In this document: positions 27,602-36,079 of the stretch, one piece after another | How positions within the stretch are numbered: position 1 is the first letter of the stretch | Layout of the letters: the number at the start of each line of letters is the position of its first letter | From: Lentisphaerota bacterium | Lineage (GTDB): Bacteria > Verrucomicrobiota > Lentisphaeria > Victivallales > Victivallaceae | Length of the DNA stretch: 64,000 nt | Direction: 5' to 3' | NCBI GenBank assembly: GCA_015061575.1 | Contig: SUWF01000003.1 | Span: 41,582 to 105,581, forward strand | Notes under the pieces: generated by a model | Database searches by the model: none | What the model was told of the DNA's origin: nothing | Seen by the model: the letters and a program-made list of their open reading frames with translations, nothing else | Translations under genes and position numbers: made by a program

Positions 27602-28138
27602 ATGAATTTCAGGGATAAGATCGAGCCGCACAGCGCTGCTGAAGTCAAGGTACTGCGCATTGCTGCGGCTTGGGCCTTTGTGCTGTTGATACTGGATCAG
27701 TTGACCAAAGTGCTGGTCGAACAGAATATGAAATTCGGTGAATCCATTCCGGTGATCAAAGGGTTTTTCTCGCTGACGTTTGTGACCAATAAAGGTGCAG
27801 CGTGGGGCATGTTTCACGGCTACGGAATGGCGCTGTTTGCCATCGGCTTGACTGTTACGGTACTGGCGGTGTGGTTTTTGCGGAAGTTGTGCGATGGCTA
27901 TGCTGAACGGTACATAGCCATCCTGACGGTGCTTTCCGGAGTTATCGGCAACTCCATCGACCGGATATGGCGCGGCGAAGTGGTGGACTTTCTGGATTGT
28001 TACATAAATAAATACCATTGGCCTGCTTTTAATGTGGCGGATTGCGCTATTTGTGTGGGCATAGCTGCTTATACGCTTTCGGTGCTGGTGCGGCCGGTGC
28101 CGGAAGACGCTCAAGAAAACAGTGCCGATGAAAAATAA
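27602..28138 (+). CDS. lspA: Lipoprotein signal peptidase (signal peptidase II)
   Basis: An integral membrane aspartyl protease of 178 residues that removes the signal peptide of diacylglyceryl-modified prolipoproteins. It shows four hydrophobic segments and the conserved boxes LDQLTKVLV, NKGAAWGMF, GVIGNSIDRIWRGEVVDF and AFNVADCAI, the last two carrying the catalytic aspartates. An in-frame TTG at 27584 is possible, but the ATG at 27602 has GGGG eight bases upstream and gives the usual N-terminus. It overlaps miaA by 11 bases (17 if the upstream GTG is used), so the genes are coupled. Confidence 0.93.
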   Translation: MNFRDKIEPHSAAEVKVLRIAAAWAFVLLILDQLTKVLVEQNMKFGESIPVIKGFFSLTFVTNKGAAWGMFHGYGMALFAIGLTVTVLAVWFLRKLCDGYAERYIAILTVLSGVIGNSIDRIWRGEVVDFLDCYINKYHWPAFNVADCAICVGIAAYTLSVLVRPVPEDAQENSADEK

Positions 28139-29018
28139 GCTCCTTGCCCCGCTGCCGCTGGTGGTGATCGCCGGGCCGACTGCCAGCGGAAAAAGTGCGC
28201 TGGCGTTGGAAATCGCCGGAAAAATCGGCGGCGAGATCGTTTCCATCGACTCCATGCAGCTTTATAAAAATATTCCCATTGGTACGGCTCAGCCTTCCGG
28301 CGATGACCTTGAACGGGTACCGCATCATCTGGTGGGGATCTATGAATTTGCTCAGCGGGCGGAAGTTTACACTTTTGTGGAAATGGCCGAAAAAACCATT
28401 GCCGAAATCAACCGGCGCAACCGGGTCGCTGTGCTTTGCGGCGGTACCGGGCTTTATCTGAAAAGTCTGCTTTACGGATTGGATCAGCTGCCGGGTGATG
28501 ATGCACTTAAAGCTCAGCTGGATAAAGAGTTCGATTCACCGGAAATGCTGCCGGAGCTGCAGGCGCGTCTGATCAAACTGGGCGATGCTGCGGTCGTGGA
28601 AAAATTTACCAACAACCGCCGCCGTTTGATCCGGGCTCTGGAAGTAAGAATGTTGACCAATCGCAGCATCCTGCAGCTGCAGGGCGAATATACTCCACAG
28701 CTGCGCTACGCTATAGAGCAGGGCGTCTGGCTGGATCATGATCGCAGCGTATTGATCGACCGCATTGCCAGGCGCACTGCGCAAATGCTGGAAATGGGTT
28801 GGATCGAAGAAGCCGAAGCGGCCTTTGCCAACGGCTTGCTGGAAAGTCCCACTGCGCATCAGGCTTTGGGATATAAATTGATCAAACGCTATTGTGACGG
28901 CGAATTTGACCTCGAAAAACTCCGGGAATTAATCGTAACTGCCACCTGGCAATACGCCCGCCGCCAGCTGACCTGGTTCCGGCATCAGCATCCGGAACTG
29001 CAGCCGCTGGCCAGATAA
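28128..29018 (+). CDS. miaA: tRNA dimethylallyltransferase
   Basis: Adds the dimethylallyl group to A37 of tRNAs that read UNN codons. The P-loop GPTASGKS is near residue 17, followed by VSIDSMQLYKNIPIGTAQPS (the conserved substrate-tRNA segment), HHLVGI and CGGTGLYLKSLLYG. The length of about 296 residues is normal. A GTG two codons upstream (28122) is an alternative start; the ATG at 28128 is chosen because family members begin just before the beta strand that leads into the P-loop. It is the last gene of the dksA-like/lspA/miaA operon and is followed by a terminator. Confidence 0.95.
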   Translation: MKNKLLAPLPLVVIAGPTASGKSALALEIAGKIGGEIVSIDSMQLYKNIPIGTAQPSGDDLERVPHHLVGIYEFAQRAEVYTFVEMAEKTIAEINRRNRVAVLCGGTGLYLKSLLYGLDQLPGDDALKAQLDKEFDSPEMLPELQARLIKLGDAAVVEKFTNNRRRLIRALEVRMLTNRSILQLQGEYTPQLRYAIEQGVWLDHDRSVLIDRIARRTAQMLEMGWIEEAEAAFANGLLESPTAHQALGYKLIKRYCDGEFDLEKLRELIVTATWQYARRQLTWFRHQHPELQPLAR

Positions 29019-29032
29019 ATTGGTATAACAGC

Positions 29033-29074
29033 AAAAAAACGGCAGCTTACCTGCAAACAGGTTGGGCTGCCGTT
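29033..29074. terminator. Bidirectional terminator between miaA and the decarboxylase gene
   Basis: AACGGCAGC (29038-29046) and GCTGCCGTT (29066-29074) form a perfect 9-bp stem with an inner CTG/CAG. On the minus strand the stem is followed by seven T, a strong end for the decarboxylase transcript; on the plus strand GGTGTTTT follows, a weaker end for miaA. Confidence 0.85.
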
Positions 29075-29096
29075 GGTGTTTTATGGGGGCGTTGAA

Positions 29097-31382
29097 TTAT
29101 TTTACGCACATAACATAGCAGTTGTCATTGCGCATTTCCACGCCTTCGGTAATATGCTCAAAGCCGGGGAATTGCCGGTTCCAGGCGAGCAGGCTTTTCA
29201 GATAACCGATCTGCGGGCTGTTGGCATCGCCGAAGTTTTCGCCGCTCATAAGCATGGGTATGCCCGGCGGGTAGGGTATGATGCTGTTGGCAGTGATACG
29301 GCCGTACAGATGTTCGCAAGGAACCATTTCCACCTCGCCGGAAACGATTTTCATAAAAGCATCCCGGGGCGTTAATTCTGCTTGGGGCAGGGTGTTGAAT
29401 GCTGCGTTGAGCTTGCTGTTGGGTTCTTCGCGTCTGATGTAGTTGTACATACGGTCGCCCAATTCGTGCAGCCCCAGCATCCGGTAGCTGTCGGGGTAAT
29501 CAGCGGCGAGTTCCGGCAGTACTTCCGATACCGGAGAATTGCTGTCGTAGAGTTCCTTAAAGCGTACCAGTGCATTGAGCAAGGTGCTCCATTTGCCTTT
29601 GGTTATGCCCATGGAAAAGAGGAACATAAGCTGGAAGTCCGTCGTCCGGGTTGGCACGATGCCCAGTTTGTACAAATAAGCGCTGACCAACGCGGCCGGT
29701 ACGCCGGAACTTTTGAATTTACCGTCTTCGCTCATGCCCGGACTCAGGATGCTGACTTTGATCGGATCGAGCATGACCCAGTTTTCTTCCAGATCGCTGA
29801 AGCCGTGCCACGCAGCGCCGGGTTCCAGCCGCCAGCAGCGCTGATCGCTGCACAACAGCTGCCGGGGGGCGTCGGCAAATGAATAAGTCAGATGGGTACT
29901 GTGGTCGGTGACGGTTTCCGGATTCCACGGCTTGAAAAACCATGAACCTTTGGCGGTGAAATTCTGGTGCAGCCGGGCCAAAGCCTGCCGGAAATCCACG
30001 GCTTCGTCGATCACTTCCTGCGTTAAGTGTTCGCCGTTGTTTTTCATCATTACTGCCGCAATGTCGTTGGACGCCGGTATGGCGTAGAGCGGCGAGGTCG
30101 TTGTGTGCAAAAGATACGATTGATTGAAGCGGTTGAAATCCAGCACATTGCGCCCCTGTCTTATGTGGATGTATGACGCTTGCGACAATGCCGCAAGCAA
30201 TTTATGGGTCGAATGGGTTGCCACCACGGTTGCGCCGGAGTGTTTGGAGGCATCTTTGCGCATGGCGTAGCAGTTGTTGTACATATTGTTGAATCTTGCG
30301 TAGGCATACCAGGCTTCGTCAAAGTGTACGACATCGGAACTTTTGCTCAGCTCAGCTTCGGTTTTGACTGCGTTGTAGCAAAGTCCGTCGTAGGTGCAGT
30401 TGGTCAGTACGGCGTAAGCAATGTTTTGTGAAATATCGAACTTTTCACCGGCCTGCCGGAGTTTGGCGGCGATCGCTTCCGGAGTCATTTCGCTGCGGTG
30501 AACCGGGCCGATGATGCCGTAGCAGTTGCGGCTGGGCTTCATGTATATGGGAGTTGCGCCGGTGAGGATCAAACCCTGCTCGATGGATTTGTGGCAGTTG
30601 CGGTCGCAGATGGCGACCCGGCCGGGGGTAAGACAGGCTTGCATAACGGTGCGGTTGGAGCCGGAAGTGCCTACGATAACACTGTACGATACATCTGAGC
30701 CAAAAGTTTTGGCCGCCAGTTTTTCGCTGTCGGCAAAAGCTCCGGCGTGATCCAGCAGCGAACCGATACTGGATCGTTCGATGCCGGTGTCGGTGCGGAA
30801 AAGATTTTCGCCGTAAAAGTCATAAAACTTTTTACCGGCGGGGCTTTTGGTAAAACCGATCCCGCCCTGATGGCCCGGCGCCGCCCAGGAGTATTCATGC
30901 TGCTGTTCGTTATACTGCCAGATGGCTTTCATCAATGGCGGCAGCAAGTTGCTCCGGTACCGCTCAATGGCGGCTAAGATCCTGCCGGCAATAAATTCCG
31001 GACTGTCCTCCAATATCCAGATAAGCTCGCTGGAAAATTTCAGCAGTTCTGCAGAGGGCATTCCGTTGAAATATTCGCGGTCAGCCAGCAGAAAAACCGG
31101 CGCATAACGCTGATAACGCCGGATCTGCTGCAGCAAGGCCAATGCGCCGCTGTCCCGGTCGGAATCCGAATCGATGTCGCTGGCGATCATAAAACAGTCC
31201 AGATCCATATCCGTGCTGCTCAGCACTTGCGCATCGGCGTAGGTGTAGGTGCGCTTGACAAATACATTGCGCTGTTTGAGTGATGCTTCCAGCCGGTTGA
31301 GGTTGCCGCGCATAACTTCGCTGCGGTGAACAAAGTTGTCTTCCACGATCAAAACCCGGTAGCGGTTCAATTCATTAAGCAT
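29097..31382 (-). CDS. Orn/Lys/Arg decarboxylase of the AdiA type (probable arginine decarboxylase)
   Basis: A PLP-dependent fold-type I decarboxylase of 761 residues, the length of E. coli AdiA. Domains are an N-terminal response-regulator-like wing (VLIVEDN, residues 1-130), the PLP domain with K394 in THSTHKLLAAL as the Schiff-base lysine and HFDEAWYA before it, and a C-terminal domain with YPPGIPMLM. AdiA-type enzymes turn arginine into agmatine and consume a proton. The adjacent antiporter gene supports an amino-acid/amine exchange couple for acid resistance or polyamine supply. Lysine or ornithine specificity cannot be excluded from sequence alone. GGAGA precedes the ATG. Confidence 0.88.
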   Translation of the reverse strand: MLNELNRYRVLIVEDNFVHRSEVMRGNLNRLEASLKQRNVFVKRTYTYADAQVLSSTDMDLDCFMIASDIDSDSDRDSGALALLQQIRRYQRYAPVFLLADREYFNGMPSAELLKFSSELIWILEDSPEFIAGRILAAIERYRSNLLPPLMKAIWQYNEQQHEYSWAAPGHQGGIGFTKSPAGKKFYDFYGENLFRTDTGIERSSIGSLLDHAGAFADSEKLAAKTFGSDVSYSVIVGTSGSNRTVMQACLTPGRVAICDRNCHKSIEQGLILTGATPIYMKPSRNCYGIIGPVHRSEMTPEAIAAKLRQAGEKFDISQNIAYAVLTNCTYDGLCYNAVKTEAELSKSSDVVHFDEAWYAYARFNNMYNNCYAMRKDASKHSGATVVATHSTHKLLAALSQASYIHIRQGRNVLDFNRFNQSYLLHTTTSPLYAIPASNDIAAVMMKNNGEHLTQEVIDEAVDFRQALARLHQNFTAKGSWFFKPWNPETVTDHSTHLTYSFADAPRQLLCSDQRCWRLEPGAAWHGFSDLEENWVMLDPIKVSILSPGMSEDGKFKSSGVPAALVSAYLYKLGIVPTRTTDFQLMFLFSMGITKGKWSTLLNALVRFKELYDSNSPVSEVLPELAADYPDSYRMLGLHELGDRMYNYIRREEPNSKLNAAFNTLPQAELTPRDAFMKIVSGEVEMVPCEHLYGRITANSIIPYPPGIPMLMSGENFGDANSPQIGYLKSLLAWNRQFPGFEHITEGVEMRNDNCYVMCVK

Positions 31383-31409
31383 AGTTTTTCTCCATAATCA
31401 AAAGTGAAT

Positions 31410-32933
31410 TTAAAGTTTATCCCAGGCGCAATTTATCTGATGCGCCCATTTGTGCAGCAAGCGCACCGCTTCGGGGTCATGGTCGGTCTGCCAGACCAAT
31501 GCCGCCAGCGCTACAAAGACGATCAAAACTGCGCCAATGAGTTCGGCTGTGGTGAAAAAGGGTTCCGGAACGTTGCTTTTGTCGTCCTGACGGCGGTTTT
31601 CGCTGCGGGCCTTGATGTAAACAATAATGCCTATTGCCATAAACCAGAACGCCATGGCCAGATAGTTCAAGCCCGCAGCGTAGATCATCCACACAGCATA
31701 TATACTGCCGGCAATACCGCAAAGCAGGGCGAATTTTCCGGTGGTGCTGCTGGCCGGCGGGATCTTGTGCGTTGCGCCCAGTTTCCACAAATATGCCGTG
31801 CTGGCCAGATAGGGCGGCAGGATCATCACGGCGGTGATCGAAAGCATGGTGTTCCAGGCGTTGTTGGCAAAGAAGACAAATATCATGGCCAGCTGCATAA
31901 GGCCGCTGGTGATAAAAAGCGACATATCCGGGGCGCCGTTGCTGTTTTCATGCGCAAAGATCCGGGGGAAGGTGCCGTCTTTGGCCGCCTGATAAGGTAT
32001 TTCCACAACCATGATCGTGAAAGCCAGCCACGAGGTCAGCAGCGCAATGATCACGCCCAGATTCATCAGCCAGCCGCCCCAAGTGCCTACTACACTACTG
32101 AGCAAAGGCGCTGTGGAGGGATTGGCCAGTGCCGCCAGCTCACTTTGAGTCATCCGGCCGAACGGCAGCAGCGAAAGCAGCGCATAGATCGCCAGACAGA
32201 TGCCAAAACCGAGCATGGTCGCCATGCCGACCGAGCGCTGATTGCGGGCCCGGCCTGACACCACTACTGCGCCTTCGATACCGATAAATGCCCACAAAGT
32301 TACCAGCATGGTGGATTTGACCTGCGCAAGCATACTGCCCAGCGCCGGAGTTCCGGGTGTATGGTGAACGCTGAACGCTTCAGAAAAGTTTTTCCAGCGG
32401 AATACCGCCAGCATGACAACTATAAAGATCACAATGGGTATGAGTTTGGCCACCGTGCCAACGATGTTGATCGCCGCCGCCTGCCGGGTTCCCCGCAGCA
32501 CCAGAAAACACATCACCCAGATCACGATCGAACCGCCGATGATCGAGTAAATGTTATTGCCGCCGGTGAAGGTCCCGGGAAAAAAGTAGTTGAATGCATC
32601 CATCAGCAATACAGCGTAGCCCACATTGCCGAACACATTGCTCAAATAATATGCCCAGGCCATCTGGAACCCGGCAAACCGACCGAATCCCAACCTTGCA
32701 TACATATAAATACCGGCTGCGGCATCGGGGCGGACTTCCGACAGGGTCCGGAAAGTGTTGGAAAGAAAAAACATTCCGATGCCGGTAATGATCCAGGCGA
32801 TCAATACAGCTCCGACTCCGGCACTTTGCGCCATATTCTGCGGCAGGCTGAATATTCCTCCGCCGATCATGGCACTTACGACAATGGCGGCAAGCGCAAG
32901 CGTGCCTAATTTACGATTGGGGTTACTGGTCAT
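31410..32933 (-). CDS. Basic amino acid/polyamine antiporter, APC superfamily
   Basis: A 507-residue transporter with about 12-13 membrane segments. The first helix holds the substrate-binding IGGGIFSLP motif of APC antiporters, and the overall pattern (GIEGAVVVSGRARNQRSVG) matches the ArcD/LysI/AdiC type of basic amino acid antiporters. It lies 27 bases upstream of the decarboxylase, both on the minus strand, with GAGGAG seven bases before its ATG. The expected role is exchange of external arginine (or lysine/ornithine) for the decarboxylated amine made next door. Direction and substrate are inferred from the pairing. Confidence 0.88.
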   Translation of the reverse strand: MTSNPNRKLGTLALAAIVVSAMIGGGIFSLPQNMAQSAGVGAVLIAWIITGIGMFFLSNTFRTLSEVRPDAAAGIYMYARLGFGRFAGFQMAWAYYLSNVFGNVGYAVLLMDAFNYFFPGTFTGGNNIYSIIGGSIVIWVMCFLVLRGTRQAAAINIVGTVAKLIPIVIFIVVMLAVFRWKNFSEAFSVHHTPGTPALGSMLAQVKSTMLVTLWAFIGIEGAVVVSGRARNQRSVGMATMLGFGICLAIYALLSLLPFGRMTQSELAALANPSTAPLLSSVVGTWGGWLMNLGVIIALLTSWLAFTIMVVEIPYQAAKDGTFPRIFAHENSNGAPDMSLFITSGLMQLAMIFVFFANNAWNTMLSITAVMILPPYLASTAYLWKLGATHKIPPASSTTGKFALLCGIAGSIYAVWMIYAAGLNYLAMAFWFMAIGIIVYIKARSENRRQDDKSNVPEPFFTTAELIGAVLIVFVALAALVWQTDHDPEAVRLLHKWAHQINCAWDKL

Positions 32934-33157
32934 GATTTTGCTCCTCTGTTAGAGTGAATGGTATTAAGCAGGCTTGGCAGGCAGAGCCAATCCGGATTTT
33001 ATAGACTGGAAGGCACCAAAAAAAGTTGCAGAACCAAACCAGCGCACCGCCGGCAAAAAAAATAGTCGAGGATACTTATAAATTGAACAAAAATGCGTTT
33101 TACTGCAAAAGTGTTCAATGTTTGGTCAGGATGATCGGGAAAATCATGAAAAAAGGC

Positions 33158-33185
33158 AAAAAAAAACCAGCCCTTACGGACTGGT
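33158..33185 (-). terminator. Terminator of the tRNA-Met transcript
   Basis: On the minus strand ACCAGTCC, loop GTAA, GGGCTGGT, followed by at least eight T. It lies 10 bases after the tRNA 3' end. Confidence 0.85.
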
Positions 33186-33195
33186 GTAATAAGCG

Positions 33196-33271
33196 TGGTA
33201 GCGGGTGCCGGGATCGAACCAGCGACAGGCGGATTATGATTCCGCTGCTCTACCGACTGAGCTAACCCGCC
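33196..33271 (-). tRNA. tRNA-Met (anticodon CAT, elongator type)
   Basis: A 76-base cloverleaf. The acceptor stem GGCGGGT/ACCCGCT has a G1-U72 wobble, the D arm is GCTC-AGTCGGTA-GAGC, the anticodon stem is GCGGA/TCCGC with loop ATCATAA, the T arm is GCTGG-TTCGATC-CCGGC, the discriminator is A73, and CCA is encoded. The loop gives anticodon CAT. The paired first base and overall similarity to elongator tRNA-Met argue against initiator tRNA; a lysidine-modified tRNA-Ile is the remaining alternative. Confidence 0.93.
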
Positions 33272-33667
33272 GCAACCATGTCCTTTAATATAGTGCGAAA
33301 TTTGTTTTTTGCAAATCTAAATTGGCAAAATGAACGAAAAAACTGATTTTTTAGTCCGGCGCCCCATGGTTTTTCAAAAAATACCGTATCTTCGGGGCGG
33401 AAGCGGGAGAATTTTATTGTGGAAAAAAGTTTTTGGCACAGAGTTTTATTTCAGCAAATAATAATGAGCTGAGCTGCTATTTTATGACATTTTTAGGGAA
33501 CGGACTTGACAAGTTGATTTGATACTGCCATATTATATCTTTGCGGACTCGTGATCTTTTTCGGGACGGCAGCAGAGAAAAAATCCGCATAAGTCCGGCT
33601 GCGGGTCGCGCTTGAAAATAATTTTAATACCTGTTGCTCCGGGATTGAAAAAAAGGAGGATGTACTC
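33272..33667. other. Intergenic region between tRNA-Met and the dehydroquinase gene
   Basis: 396 bases without a gene. It holds the tRNA promoter on the left. On the right TTGACA (33506-33511) is followed by TATTAT (33531-33536, 19-base spacer) or CATATT (33529-33534, 17-base spacer), the likely plus-strand promoter. GGAGGA lies at 33656-33661, just before the ATG at 33668. Nothing else is recognised between 33315 and 33500. Confidence 0.55.
33287..33314 (-). promoter_or_regulatory. Promoter of tRNA-Met
   Basis: On the minus strand TTGCAA (33314-33309), 16-base spacer, TATATT (33292-33287). The start would fall about 10 bases before the tRNA. Confidence 0.7.
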
Positions 33668-34447
33668 ATGTTGAAACGCTCATTTGTGAACCGTCAGGAA
33701 CCGGCGGTGGCACTGCTTTATAAACCCCATTCCGCAGCTTGCGCTATTGCTGGAGCCAGGTCGGCTGAAATGGACGGAGCTGACGGTATTGCGCTGGAAC
33801 TTTCCAATATGGCTGCCGAAGAACGTACTTTTGAAAAATTCAAAGAGATCATCACTTCGGTGCAGCTGCCGTTTATGTTTATTGACTATCGGAACGACAG
33901 TATTTTCGGTGCCGATGATGAGGCCAGGCAGAAATTTCTGCTGACCGCCGCCGATGCCGGAGCGGATGTGATCGACGTTATGGGCGATCTTTACGGCCCG
34001 GCGCCCCGGGAATTGGCCACCGATCCGCAGGCCATAGCCCGGCAGATGAAGCTTATTGACGATATCCACGCCCGGGGCGCTCATGTAGTTATGTCTTCTC
34101 ATGCAACCGGGGAGTTCGTGCCGCCGGAGGAGGTGCTTGAAATCATGAAAGATCAAAGTTCCCGGGGAGCGGATATTCTTAAAGTCGTTACCAAAGTGGA
34201 TAACGAAGCGGATTTTATGGAATCAGTTCGTACATTGCTGCTGCTGCACCGGGAAATCAAAAAGCCATTTATCTATTTAGCTGTAGGAAAGTTCGGGCGG
34301 ATTGTCCGTTATATGGGGCCAAAATTCGGTGTTGCCGTGACCTTTGCGGTACACGATTACACCGCTGCCGGGAACTACAATCAACCCACGATCAGCTCGT
34401 TTAAAAAGGTTTTCAACAATCTGCATTGGGATATTGAAAATATGTAA
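33668..34447 (+). CDS. aroD: Type I 3-dehydroquinate dehydratase
   Basis: A class I aldolase-like TIM barrel of 259 residues that dehydrates 3-dehydroquinate in the shikimate pathway through a Schiff base. The catalytic histidine is H145 in MSSHATG and the Schiff-base lysine K172 in DILKVVTKV, two residues off E. coli AroD His143 and Lys170. The C-terminal GKFGRIVRYMGPKFGVAVTFA block matches the family. The histidine context (SSHATG rather than SYHDF) and the missing SAPGQ tail are slightly unusual. A strong GGAGGA site fixes the start. It is monocistronic, with a weak hairpin after it at 34460-34482. Confidence 0.85.
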   Translation: MLKRSFVNRQEPAVALLYKPHSAACAIAGARSAEMDGADGIALELSNMAAEERTFEKFKEIITSVQLPFMFIDYRNDSIFGADDEARQKFLLTAADAGADVIDVMGDLYGPAPRELATDPQAIARQMKLIDDIHARGAHVVMSSHATGEFVPPEEVLEIMKDQSSRGADILKVVTKVDNEADFMESVRTLLLLHREIKKPFIYLAVGKFGRIVRYMGPKFGVAVTFAVHDYTAAGNYNQPTISSFKKVFNNLHWDIENM

Positions 34448-34526
34448 GCAAAACGCCAATCCGGGGAAATTCAACTTCCGGAGTGTGATTTTCAGGTAAA
34501 AAACAGTATATTTCAATGCTTTTGAT

Positions 34527-34555
34527 TTGCGATAAACGGCGAATCGTGGTATCTT
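34527..34555 (+). promoter_or_regulatory. Probable promoter of cysS
   Basis: TTGCGA (34527-34532), 17-base spacer, TATCTT (34550-34555). The leader to the ATG is about 70 bases, too short for a T-box. Confidence 0.5.
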
Positions 34556-34633
34556 ATATAAATAAGTATGAAAGTTCAGATTGCCCGTGATCGCAATTTT
34601 TATTGAAGGAATATAACAAAAGGATCGTTGACC

Positions 34634-36058
34634 ATGGCTGATAAAGTACGTTTTTTTAATACAATGGCCCGTAAGGTGCAGGAGTTTGAGTCTATTCAAG
34701 CGGATAAGGTGGGGCTGTATACCTGCGGACCGACGGTTTACAACTTTGCCCATATCGGGAACTTCCGGGCTTATACATTTGAAGATATTCTCTGCCGCAC
34801 GCTGCGGCTGGCCGGTTATGAAGTCAAACAGGTCATGAACCTTACTGACGTGGATGATAAAACCATCCGGGATTCGCAGAAAGAAAATCTGCCGCTCAAG
34901 GAATTTACCGCCCGCTACATCAAAGCGTTTTTTGAAGATCTGAAAAAACTGCGCATCCATCCGGCAGCGGTCTATCCGGCGGCCACAGAGCATATACCCG
35001 AAATGATCGCTTTGATCCAGAAGCTGTTCGATAAGGGCTATGCGTACATTGCTGAAGATAAATCCATTTACTTTGCCATTGATAAATTCCCCCAATACGG
35101 GAAATTGGCCAATATCGACCGGGAAAATCAGCGCGCCGGAGTACGGATCAAAACTGATGAATATGCCAAGGATTCTGTGGCGGACTTTGCTTTGTGGAAA
35201 GCCTGGGATGATAAAGATGGCGATGTAGTCTGGGATTCCCCCTGGGGCAAGGGCCGTCCGGGCTGGCATATTGAGTGTTCGGCCATGGCCATGAAGTATC
35301 TGGGGCCGACATTTGATATCCACACCGGCGGTATTGACAATATGTTCCCCCATCACGAAGACGAAATCGCTCAGAGCGAAGGCGCCAACGAAGTAAAATA
35401 TGTCAACTACTGGCTGCATTGTGCGCATTTGATGGTCAATGGCGAAAAGATGTCCAAGTCGCTGGGCAACTTCTTTACCCTGCGGGATCTGGAAGCGCAG
35501 GGCCGCAGCGGCCGGGAAATCCGCTATGTGCTTATGGGTACGCACTACCGGAAAAAACTCAACTTTACCTTTGATGCGCTGGATCAGGCCAAAGAGATCC
35601 TGCGCAAATTTGACGACTGCTTTGTCCGGCTGGCCGCTGCCTCCGGCGACGGTTCCGGCGATGCTGAAGCGGTTTCTGCAGCCGGTAAAGCGGTGGAAAA
35701 TTTCAAAAACGCCATGTTTGACGATTTGAACACTGCTGAGGCTTCGGCAGCGATCTTCGGTCTGTTCCACGATGCCAACAAATTGCTGGCCAACAACTCG
35801 CTGACCGCCGCTGGCGCAACTGCGGTGCTGGATGCGTTCCGCACTTTTGACCGGGTTTGGGCATGTTTGGATGTGGATGCTGCGCTCAGTGCAGATAACA
35901 CGATCCCCGCTGAGATCGAAGCCATGGCGGCGGCCCGGGTCGAAGCCCGCAAAAACAAAAATTGGGCCGAATCTGACCGTTTGCGGGACGAAATCAAAAA
36001 TCATGGCTACAGCGTCGAAGACGTCCCCGGCGGCGGCTATCGGCTGAAAAAGCTTTAA
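34634..36058 (+). CDS. cysS: Cysteinyl-tRNA synthetase
   Basis: Class I aminoacyl-tRNA synthetase of about 474 residues that charges tRNA-Cys. CGPTVYNFAHIGNFR carries a zinc cysteine and the HIGH motif in the form HIGN, GWHIECSAMA and HHEDEIAQSE hold further Zn and binding residues, and EKMSKSLGN is the KMSKS loop. The C-terminal RKNKNWAESDRLRDE is the usual anticodon-binding region. A TTG at 34628 is in frame, but AGGA at 34621-34624 sits nine bases before the ATG at 34634. The gene is convergent with the SEDS/PBP-like pair, with only 21 bases between stops. Confidence 0.97.
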   Translation: MADKVRFFNTMARKVQEFESIQADKVGLYTCGPTVYNFAHIGNFRAYTFEDILCRTLRLAGYEVKQVMNLTDVDDKTIRDSQKENLPLKEFTARYIKAFFEDLKKLRIHPAAVYPAATEHIPEMIALIQKLFDKGYAYIAEDKSIYFAIDKFPQYGKLANIDRENQRAGVRIKTDEYAKDSVADFALWKAWDDKDGDVVWDSPWGKGRPGWHIECSAMAMKYLGPTFDIHTGGIDNMFPHHEDEIAQSEGANEVKYVNYWLHCAHLMVNGEKMSKSLGNFFTLRDLEAQGRSGREIRYVLMGTHYRKKLNFTFDALDQAKEILRKFDDCFVRLAAASGDGSGDAEAVSAAGKAVENFKNAMFDDLNTAEASAAIFGLFHDANKLLANNSLTAAGATAVLDAFRTFDRVWACLDVDAALSADNTIPAEIEAMAAARVEARKNKNWAESDRLRDEIKNHGYSVEDVPGGGYRLKKL

Positions 36059-36079
36059 GCTGACGTTATAACACTGATT

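Noticed and set aside
34448..34633. T-box leader for cysS
   Set aside because: The leader after the likely promoter is about 70 bases and no T-box consensus is present.
34277..36004. Open minus-strand frame of 575 codons across cysS
   Set aside because: Antisense to cysS, no family motif; cysS is unambiguous.
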